A stretch of 64,000 bases of DNA from AV40 sp038230255 (GTDB lineage: Bacteria > Verrucomicrobiota > Verrucomicrobiia > Chthoniobacterales > UBA10450): contig JBBRNP010000002.1 in the NCBI GenBank assembly GCA_038230255.1, forward strand, positions 434,001 to 498,000. The letters run 5' to 3'. Of the stretch, positions 58,064-64,000 are shown piece after piece. The translations under genes were made by a program, and so were the position numbers. The number at the start of each line of letters is the position of its first letter. Positions within the stretch are counted from its first letter, which is position 1. The notes beneath the pieces were generated by a model, which worked only from the letters and a program-made list of their open reading frames with translations, was not told the origin of the DNA and did no database searches.

Positions 58064-59015
58064 AAAGTCTCCTATTGATCGTAGTAAAAACATTCTGGCG
58101 ATGCCAATTCATTGCGTTTTGATGCGGATAGATGTCCCGCCTTCGTGGGAGGTGAATGTGTGTTCGTTTTTTGCCGAGGGCTTGGAGAAACTGGTACTTG
58201 TCGATTCTCCCGATGTCCGCAGGCAAGCTACTGATCTTCGGCGACACCTGAAGCTTGTAATCGTCTAACAGAGTAAACCAACCAACATCAAACGCCCAAT
58301 GATGCAGCCGACACAATGCGACGCCGTTGCAGATGTCGTCCCGTCCTCGCAGACCATTCGGCACGATGTGCGCCGCTTGCACTTCCCACGCTATGGAATC
58401 GGGTGATTGGATTTTCAAGCCGCACACAGCACACCTATGGGAATACGCTTCGATAACAGCCTGGCGAAAACCTCGAGTTCGAAGAAGGGATTCAGTTCTG
58501 ATCGCAATTGACCGCTTTGTCGTATCGAACGGACTATAGTTTTTTGGAACGGAGGCGGCCAGGAGCTTATTGACGATCTTCTGAACTTCGTACGACTTTG
58601 TGGGCAAACGATCTTTTTCACGCGCTGGGATGTTGCAAAGTGCCAGTGCTTGATCAAAGCCCCTTTCTGTGAGCATCCATTCTCTCTTTTGCGTTAGTCG
58701 GGCGGTCTCGGTAGGCCGGGTCACAAGGCTTTGATTAGCGAGTGAATCCGCAGCCCGAAAGAGCAGCCGGTGCCAAAGATTAGATTTCTTGAGTCGGTTC
58801 TTCTTTCGGTAAGTTGTCTCCAAAAAGGCTGAGCGCTGAAGTTTGCTCAATGCGCACTCATCAGCGAGCTCGTTAACGACCGATTCGCCAGTAGCAAATT
58901 CCTTAACTATGCCGCTGTGTCTGAGAAAAGCTCGAAGAAGCGCTTGCTCAACCTGCTGGCGACTTGGCATCGCCAGTTGTTCGAGCATTGAACGCTCATA
59001 ACTGGTCGCTGGCAT
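58050..59015 (-). CDS. HNH endonuclease, restriction-enzyme-like
   Basis: A protein of 321 residues. The C-terminal HNH_2-type site is AVIEAYSHRCAVCGLKIQSP (Cys pair), EVQAAHIVPNGLRGRDDICN (AHI, with the conserved Asn in NG) and GVALCRLHHWAFDVGWFTLL. The N-terminal ~180 residues are helical with a winged-helix-like part, TRPTETARLTQKREWMLTER. Such proteins are type II restriction enzymes or phage-type HNH nucleases. It lies in the middle of methyltransferase fragments, so it may be the surviving nuclease of a decayed restriction-modification system. Confidence 0.8.
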   Translation of the reverse strand: MPATSYERSMLEQLAMPSRQQVEQALLRAFLRHSGIVKEFATGESVVNELADECALSKLQRSAFLETTYRKKNRLKKSNLWHRLLFRAADSLANQSLVTRPTETARLTQKREWMLTERGFDQALALCNIPAREKDRLPTKSYEVQKIVNKLLAASVPKNYSPFDTTKRSIAIRTESLLRTRGFRQAVIEAYSHRCAVCGLKIQSPDSIAWEVQAAHIVPNGLRGRDDICNGVALCRLHHWAFDVGWFTLLDDYKLQVSPKISSLPADIGRIDKYQFLQALGKKRTHIHLPRRRDIYPHQNAMNWHRQNVFTTINRRLYEIS

Positions 59016-59024
59016 TTGATCGCG

Positions 59025-59225
59025 CTATTTCAGAACCCGGAGAAATTCAGCAGCACGAGGGAAAAACCAACTGACGTATTGATCAGGCTTAACTCCACCA
59101 TACGTGTGCGCACGGCGATCCGCGTATGGCGGGGACGTAATAATCAGGTCGAAGACCTCGTCTTCGAAATCGCGCAGCACGTCGACGCAGTCGCCGCGGA
59201 GAATCTCACTTCGAACGGGTCGCAT
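59025..59225 (-). pseudogene. N-terminal fragment of a DNA methyltransferase (SPPY type)
   Basis: 66 residues: EILRGDCVDVLRDFEDEVFD then LIITSPPYADRRAHTYGG. SPPY is motif IV of amino-DNA methyltransferases (N4-cytosine class). The frame ends at a stop right after RAAEFLRVLK, where intact enzymes continue PxGxxxxxxK. The AdoMet-binding motif I is absent. Confidence 0.75.
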
Positions 59226-59380
59226 TACTTTAGATACAGAATTGCAACGCGTTTGTCGACGTTGTAATCGGCGTTCGAGTTAAACGGCGGGTCGAGGTAG
59301 ACAAGATCGACACTGGCGTCGGGAAATTCTTTCCGGCCGGAAAGCCAGCGGAGGTTGTCTCCAAAGTAGAGCCGATTCAC
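59225..59380 (-). pseudogene. N-terminal fragment of a second DNA methyltransferase (DPPF type)
   Basis: 51 residues: NRLYFGDNLRWLSGRKEFPD then ASVDLVYLDPPFNSNADYNV. The DPPF motif IV plus FNSN typify DNA methyltransferases of the adenine group. The frame breaks at TAA overlapping the ATG of the next fragment (TAATG). Confidence 0.75.
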
Positions 59381-59434
59381 CTAACTACAGTGAGAGATGT
59401 TTCGACTTCGCTCAACATGACAAAAAGTGGGAAG

Positions 59435-59470
59435 CCATTTCAGGTTGTCGCCGAAATATAAACGATTCAC
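59435..59470 (-). repeat. Duplicated 36-bp start of the DPPF-type methyltransferase
   Basis: GTGAATCG(T)TTATATTTCGG-like sequence on the minus strand encodes VNRLYFGDNLKW. The corresponding 36 bp at 59345-59380 encode VNRLYFGDNLRW at the intact fragment's start. Between them lies TTCGACTTCGCTCAACATGA, a dispersed-repeat string. Confidence 0.7.
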
Positions 59471-59598
59471 GAACTGCGAAAGATTGCTTCAGTTGACGCG
59501 AATTGACAACAGGATGCAACAACCTGCCCAGACCTTGCGGCGGGCGATTGTCGATCTTATATTTTCCACGCGCGTTAAGCGAGAAAGCCGAGGTCATT

Positions 59599-60732
59599 AT
59601 GCCAACAACAATTGCTGCTCCCAAAAGTGCTCCCGCGGTGGAAGAAGATTTTCTGCCGCTGCAAGGCACGGATTACGTCGAGTTCTATGTCGGCAATGCC
59701 AAACAGGCGGCGCATTATTATAAAACGGCGTTCGGTTTTCAATCGCTCGCTTATTCCGGGCCGGAAACGGGAACGAAGGATCGCGTGAGCTACGCGATTC
59801 GTCAGAACAAGCTTACGTTCCTCCTAACGACTCCGTTGCGGACGGAGAATGCGATTGCCGATCATATCTATAAACATGGCGACGGCGTGAAAATGATCGC
59901 GTTGAAAGTGAAGGACGCGACTTCGGCCTGGAACGAAACGACGAAACGCGGCGGCAAAAGTTTCATGAAGCCGACCACGCTCAAGGACGATGCTGGGAAA
60001 TTGGTCATGAGCGGCATTCACACTTACGGCGAGGTCGTTCACCTTTTTATCGAGCGCGAAGATTACAGCGGCGTCTTCATGCCCGGTTTCGAGAAATGGG
60101 AATCGGATTACCGCCCGTCCGAGACCGGCTTGGAATATGTCGATCATTGCGTGGGCAACGTCGGTTGGAATCAAATGAATCCGTGGGTGAAATTTTACGA
60201 GGACGTGATGGGCTTCAAAAACATCCTGACCTTCGATGACAAAGATATCTCGACCGAATACTCGGCATTGATGAGCAAGGTGATGAGTAACGGAAACGGT
60301 TTCGTGAAGTTTCCGATCAATGAGCCGGCTGAGGGAAAAAAGAAATCGCAGGTGGAAGAGTATCTCGAGTTTTACAACGGCGAAGGTGTGCAACACGTTG
60401 CGATCGCGACCAAGGACATCGTGAAGACCGTAACCGAGATTCAGAAGCGCGGCGTGGAGTTTTTGAATATTCCATCAACCTATTACGATGAGTTGCCCGC
60501 CCGTGTCGGCCACATCGATGAAGACCTCGAGCCGCTAAAGCGACTCGGCATTTTGGTCGATCGCGACAATGAAGGGTATTTGCTGCAAATCTTCACCAAG
60601 CCGGTGGAAGATCGGCCGACGCTCTTCTTCGAAATCATCCAGCGCAAAGGCGCGAAGAGTTTCGGCAAAGGTAATTTTAAAGCGCTCTTTGAGGCGTTGG
60701 AAAAAGAGCAGGAGAGGCGAGGCAATTTGTAG
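59599..60732 (+). CDS. hppD: 4-hydroxyphenylpyruvate dioxygenase
   Basis: A protein of 377 residues from ATG 59599, with GAGG upstream. Two VOC-type domains. Iron ligands lie in YVDHCVGNVGWNQMNPWVKF (His), GVQHVAIATKDIVKTVTEIQ (His) and TLFFEIIQRKGAKSFGKGNF (Glu). The closing GKGNFKALFEALEKEQERRG is characteristic. It converts 4-hydroxyphenylpyruvate to homogentisate in tyrosine breakdown. Followed 15 nt later by hmgA. A copy of the GTCGATCTT motif lies at 59550, upstream. Confidence 0.97.
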   Translation: MPTTIAAPKSAPAVEEDFLPLQGTDYVEFYVGNAKQAAHYYKTAFGFQSLAYSGPETGTKDRVSYAIRQNKLTFLLTTPLRTENAIADHIYKHGDGVKMIALKVKDATSAWNETTKRGGKSFMKPTTLKDDAGKLVMSGIHTYGEVVHLFIEREDYSGVFMPGFEKWESDYRPSETGLEYVDHCVGNVGWNQMNPWVKFYEDVMGFKNILTFDDKDISTEYSALMSKVMSNGNGFVKFPINEPAEGKKKSQVEEYLEFYNGEGVQHVAIATKDIVKTVTEIQKRGVEFLNIPSTYYDELPARVGHIDEDLEPLKRLGILVDRDNEGYLLQIFTKPVEDRPTLFFEIIQRKGAKSFGKGNFKALFEALEKEQERRGNL

Positions 60733-60747
60733 GGAAGGAAGATCGAC

Positions 60748-61932
60748 ATGCCATTTTATCAAAAGCTCGGGCAGATTCCGCGGAAACATCACATTTGGTT
60801 TCATCGCAATGGCGCAGCGCCGACGTTTAAGAACGAAGGCATCGCATACGAGCACGTCATCACCACGGAAGGTTTTAACGAAGCCTTCTCGATCATGTAT
60901 CATCTGCGTCCGCCCACGCGCGTGCGCAGCGTCAAGCTTTTGAAATGCGAGGAGCTGAAGAAGGCGGCTGACAGTCCGCTGCGTCATCACCATTTGCGCA
61001 CCGCGAACATCGCGCGGAAGGGCGATCTCTACAGCGGTCGCATTCCGATTCTCTTCAATCAGGACATGACGGCATGGCGCGCGCGTCCCGAAAAACCGTA
61101 CGGCAAGTTCCAGTATTATAAGAACGGCGGAGCCGACGAGATCATCTTTGTCTTCAAGGGCGGCGGCACGGTCGAGACGATGTTCGGAAAACAGCGTTAT
61201 CGCGAGGAGGATTACATTGTCATCCCGCGCGGCATCACCTACCGGCTCGTGCCCGACAAAGTGGAAGAGGAAGATTATCTCATTCTCGAGTCAGCCGGGC
61301 CGGTTCGGATTCCGAAACGTTACATGAACGGCGAAGGCCAGATCAAAATGGGCTCGCCCTATTCAGAACGCGATTTTCATGGCCCGACGGAGCTGAACGC
61401 CGTCGACAACGAAGAGGACACGGAAATTTTGGTTAAGGACGGACCGCGCTGGACCTGCGTGACGATGGCGCATCATCCATTCGATGTCGTCGGTTGGGAC
61501 GGCTATGTGTATCCATTCACGTTCAACGCGCAGGATTTCGAACCGATCACTGGCACGGTGCATCAACCGCCGCCGATCCATCAGACCTTTGAGATTCGCG
61601 GTTATGTCGTCTGCACATTCGCACCGCGCTTTCTCGATACGCATCCCGAGGCGGTCAAAATTCCGTGGGTGCACGACAATGTCGAAGCCGACGAAGTTTT
61701 GTTTTACGTGCGCGGCAATTTCGGATCGCGCCGCGGGATCGAGCCCGCGTCGATCACACTGCATCCTCGCGGAATTCCGCACGGCCCGCATCCCGGGACG
61801 ATCATGGCGAGCAAGAACGCAACCCGGACAGAAGAGCTCGCGGTCATGTTCGACACGCAACACACACTCGAGCTGACCGAAGCGGCCGTTGCGCTCGACG
61901 ACGAAAAATATCCGTTGAGTTGGCTCGATTAA
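60748..61932 (+). CDS. hmgA: Homogentisate 1,2-dioxygenase
   Basis: A protein of 394 residues. Motifs: QIPRKHHIWFHRNGAAPTFK, HHHLRTANIARKGDLYSGRI, VIPRGITYRLV, PIHQTFEIRGYVVCTFAPRF and iron-site region WVHDNVEADEVLFYVRGNFG followed by LHPRGIPHGPHPGTIMASKN. It opens homogentisate to maleylacetoacetate. The start codon directly follows a copy of the iterated motif (AAGATCGAC-ATG) with GGAAGG ahead as the ribosome site. Maleylacetoacetate isomerase and fumarylacetoacetase genes are not in the window. Confidence 0.96.
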   Translation: MPFYQKLGQIPRKHHIWFHRNGAAPTFKNEGIAYEHVITTEGFNEAFSIMYHLRPPTRVRSVKLLKCEELKKAADSPLRHHHLRTANIARKGDLYSGRIPILFNQDMTAWRARPEKPYGKFQYYKNGGADEIIFVFKGGGTVETMFGKQRYREEDYIVIPRGITYRLVPDKVEEEDYLILESAGPVRIPKRYMNGEGQIKMGSPYSERDFHGPTELNAVDNEEDTEILVKDGPRWTCVTMAHHPFDVVGWDGYVYPFTFNAQDFEPITGTVHQPPPIHQTFEIRGYVVCTFAPRFLDTHPEAVKIPWVHDNVEADEVLFYVRGNFGSRRGIEPASITLHPRGIPHGPHPGTIMASKNATRTEELAVMFDTQHTLELTEAAVALDDEKYPLSWLD

Positions 61933-61945
61933 GGAATTGTCGATC

Positions 61946-62572
61946 TTGCGAACGTTTGATCCTGAAATTGAAACGGAAGATCGGCTCGGGCAGCACGCCG
62001 AGCCGTTGCCGCCCGGCCAGCTCGGCAAGTTAACGAAAATCTATAGCGATTTGCTCGATGCGATTGGCGAAGATTCGACCCGGCAAGGTTTAGTAAAAAC
62101 GCCGGCCCGGGCGGCGCGGGCCATGGAATTTCTCACCCAAGGCTATCGCCAAAGTGTGGAGGAAATCGTCAACGACGCGATCTTCGATTCCGACGCGAGT
62201 GAGATCATTCTCGTCAAAGACATCGAGCTTTATTCGATGTGCGAGCACCACTTGCTGCCGTTCATTGGGCGAGCGCACGTGGCTTACATCCCGAACGGCA
62301 AGGTCATTGGACTTTCGAAAGTGGCGCGCATTGTGGACGTGTTCGCACGGCGTTTGCAAATTCAGGAAAATCTGACGACGCAGATTGCGGAGTCGCTGAT
62401 GAATTGTCTGGAACCCAATGGCGTCGCGGTGGTCGTGGAAGCAAAGCATCTTTGCATGATGATGCGCGGAGTCGAAAAACAGAACTCGGTCATGAAAACT
62501 TCGTGTCTGCTTGGCGCGTTCAAGGAAGACGCGCGCACCCGCTCCGAATTCCTATCGCTCCTGAAAGATTAG
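61946..62572 (+). CDS. folE: GTP cyclohydrolase I
   Basis: About 208 residues. Both TTG 61937 and TTG 61946 are in frame. AAGGA at 61931 suits 61946 better. Core: GLVKTPARAARAMEFLTQGY, DIELYSMCEHHLLPFIGRAH (zinc Cys and His), VIGLSKVARIVDVFARRLQI, LTTQIAESLM and HLCMMMRGVEKQNS (second zinc Cys). It makes dihydroneopterin triphosphate, first step of folate and biopterin. Here it precedes a PTPS-domain gene and SDR, so biopterin is likely. Confidence 0.94.
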   Translation: MRTFDPEIETEDRLGQHAEPLPPGQLGKLTKIYSDLLDAIGEDSTRQGLVKTPARAARAMEFLTQGYRQSVEEIVNDAIFDSDASEIILVKDIELYSMCEHHLLPFIGRAHVAYIPNGKVIGLSKVARIVDVFARRLQIQENLTTQIAESLMNCLEPNGVAVVVEAKHLCMMMRGVEKQNSVMKTSCLLGAFKEDARTRSEFLSLLKD

Positions 62573-62579
62573 CGCCGTC

Positions 62580-63785
62580 ATGCTTTTGACGGTCAGCAAA
62601 CGGCTTGAGTTCTCGGCCTCGCGGCGGCTGTTTGTTTCACGCTGGACCAACGACGAAAACCTGGCGGCATTTGGCGCTGAGACCAACGCTCGCTACGGAA
62701 CCGGTCGCAATTACATCGCCTATTTTATTTTCAGCGGAAAAGTCGATCCGGTCACTGGGATGCTCATTAACATCAGTGAGATCAAGAAACGCGCCGGTGA
62801 AATTGTCGACGACCGGTTCGACCATAAATTCCTGAACGAGGACAATCCCGCGTTTCACGAAGTACCGCCGACGGCCGAGAACGTTGCGCGTCAGCTTTTC
62901 GTCGACGTCCAGCCCGTGTTCGCGGATGTCGATGCAAAACTAGTCGCGTGTCATTTGATTGAGACCCCCGACCGAAGCGCGACGTTTTATGCCGATGACG
63001 CGAGCGAGGCCAACTACTGGTTTGAATTTTCGGCGGCGCGGCAAACGATGTCGCCCCGACTGACGCCGGCTGAGAATGCACGCATTTTCGGAGCAGCCGT
63101 CGGGATCCACGGACATAATTACCGCGCCCGTCTCACCTTCCGGAAAGAGAAGGCCGATCGTCCGATTGTTCAGCAGCACGATCTCGATGCGAGCATCGAC
63201 TCACTGCGCCAGGAGCTCGATCATCGCCACCTTAACGAAGAAGTTCCCGGGTTGAAGGATCGGCCGATTACTACCGAAAGCCTGGCTGCTTACATTCACG
63301 AGCGGGTGGCCACATCAGTTCCAATTCGTCGAGTCCGTCTGCACGAACGCGCAGACTTCTTCGCTGAAGCCTGGACAGGCGGGAGCGTGTTTCTCGGAAT
63401 GCAGATGCGTTTCAGCGCTGCTCATCGATTGCACGTCCAATCGTTTTCCGACGAACAAAACGCGACTTTGTTTGGGAAGTGCGATAACCCGCATGGTCAC
63501 GGTCATCTTTATCTGGCCGAAGCGAGCCTCGGCGGCACTTACGATGAACGAAGCGGAACGCTTTACGATTTCGTCGCATTCCGAAAAGCGCTGAGCGAAT
63601 CGATTGAGCCCTGGCAAGATCGACATCTGGATCTTGAGACCGAGGATTTCCGAAAAATTTCCTCCACCGGCGAAAACATCGTCCGCGCGCTCTGGTCGAA
63701 GATCGATGGCCGTGTGAATCAGCAGCTGGTGCGATTGCGATTGTGGGAAACGAAGAACAATCGCTTCACCCTGCGACGCACATGA
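62580..63785 (+). CDS. Triple-domain 6-pyruvoyl-tetrahydropterin synthase-like protein
   Basis: A protein of 401 residues made of three PTPS folds. Domain 3 (about 272-401) keeps the zinc site: FSAAHRLHV (His 282) and NPHGHGHLYL (His 307, 309) with Cys 301 before it. Domain 2 (about 145-268) has FSAARQT (His to Arg) but keeps GIHGHNYRA and LDHRHLNE. Domain 1 (about 1-125) has FSASRRL and GRNYIAY, so no zinc ligands, but keeps DHKFLNE. Only the last domain looks fully catalytic. Makes 6-pyruvoyl-tetrahydropterin from the FolE product, if active. Confidence 0.85.
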   Translation: MLLTVSKRLEFSASRRLFVSRWTNDENLAAFGAETNARYGTGRNYIAYFIFSGKVDPVTGMLINISEIKKRAGEIVDDRFDHKFLNEDNPAFHEVPPTAENVARQLFVDVQPVFADVDAKLVACHLIETPDRSATFYADDASEANYWFEFSAARQTMSPRLTPAENARIFGAAVGIHGHNYRARLTFRKEKADRPIVQQHDLDASIDSLRQELDHRHLNEEVPGLKDRPITTESLAAYIHERVATSVPIRRVRLHERADFFAEAWTGGSVFLGMQMRFSAAHRLHVQSFSDEQNATLFGKCDNPHGHGHLYLAEASLGGTYDERSGTLYDFVAFRKALSESIEPWQDRHLDLETEDFRKISSTGENIVRALWSKIDGRVNQQLVRLRLWETKNNRFTLRRT

Positions 63786-64000
63786 GCAAACGAATCCTCA
63801 TTACCGGTGCCAGTCGCGGAATTGGACGGGCGATTGCCGGAAAACTCTCCGCGCCCGATGTCACTCTGCTCTTGCACGGTCGCGATACGGTCGCGCTCGC
63901 GGAAACGTGCAAGGCAGTTCAGTCTCAATGCGCCGGCGTGGTGAAACTGATTCACGACCTTGCCACCGAGAAAGGTGTGTCCAACTTGATCTCGCAAGTC
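63782..64000 (+). CDS. Short-chain dehydrogenase/reductase, 3' end outside window
   Basis: The first 73 residues are present: Rossmann motif ILITGASRGIGRAIAGKLSA, then LLLHGRDTVALAETCKAV. ATG overlaps the preceding stop (ATGA), so it is co-translated with the PTPS-like gene. In biopterin pathways an SDR (sepiapterin reductase) follows PTPS, and that role is inferred here from position only. Confidence 0.75.
   Translation, partial: MSKRILITGASRGIGRAIAGKLSAPDVTLLLHGRDTVALAETCKAVQSQCAGVVKLIHDLATEKGVSNLISQV

Overview
The window looks like a chromosomal segment of a Gram-negative, GC-rich, probably soil-dwelling Verrucomicrobiota bacterium (Chthoniobacterales/Spartobacteria-like). This is inferred from gene content and style and is not proven. 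Outer-membrane functions are present (apolipoprotein N-acyltransferase, a PagL-like lipid A deacylase, several lipoproteins, a TonB-type protein). Several families of short palindromic intergenic repeats recur. No rRNA, prophage or CRISPR array is visible.

Layout. Positions 1-13.9 kb: end of an MtfA-like peptidase, two tandem Spy/CpxP-like small secreted proteins, an S1/P1 nuclease, a Mut7-C protein, an NamZ-like muramidase, Lnt, a phosphohexomutase and the two succinyl-CoA ligase genes, which are split by a hydrolase and two VOC genes. 13.9-15.7 kb: two genes on the minus strand, each followed by a 124-bp attC-like site, so a short integron-type cassette array without integrase. 15.7-25.5 kb: M48 peptidase, secreted esterase, NUDIX, PagL-like protein, FAD oxidoreductase, MFS-spermidine synthase fusion, and a RelE-type toxin-antitoxin pair beside a duplicated gene fragment.

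25.5-48.2 kb is a nucleobase-catabolism island. The minus-strand arm has class III aminotransferase, NCS1 permease, dihydropyrimidinase, (methyl)malonate-semialdehyde dehydrogenase, PreA-like dihydropyrimidine dehydrogenase, an M20 ureido-hydrolase, XdhC and uricase. The plus-strand arm has OHCU decarboxylase, HIU hydrolase, allantoicase, allantoinase, a DUF6986-type lyase, one-chain xanthine dehydrogenase and adenine deaminase, followed by a minus-strand guanine deaminase. Together they encode near-complete routes from adenine/guanine to urea plus ureidoglycolate, and from uracil/thymine through beta-amino acids to acyl-CoA. The two arms diverge from a 37-bp gap that holds a perfect inverted repeat.

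48.2-57.4 kb: tRNA-fMet, tRNA-Asn, a GIY-YIG nuclease ORF and a broken second tRNA-Asn copy, then a receiver protein, DUF72, DUF2062, a PBP5-like carboxypeptidase, phosphofructokinase, argG (interrupted in frame by a palindromic repeat), and a long DNA-binding repeat protein. 57.4-59.5 kb is a restriction-modification graveyard with an intact HNH nuclease. 59.6-64 kb: hppD, hmgA, folE, a triple-domain PTPS protein and the start of an SDR, which suggests tyrosine/phenylalanine breakdown coupled to biopterin synthesis.

The most striking genome-scale signal is a non-palindromic motif, core TGTCGATCTT. I counted 37 exact copies of its 9-mer GTCGATCTT by eye, in both orientations, in different reading frames and between genes. 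It resembles a DNA-uptake-type or other highly iterated genomic signal.
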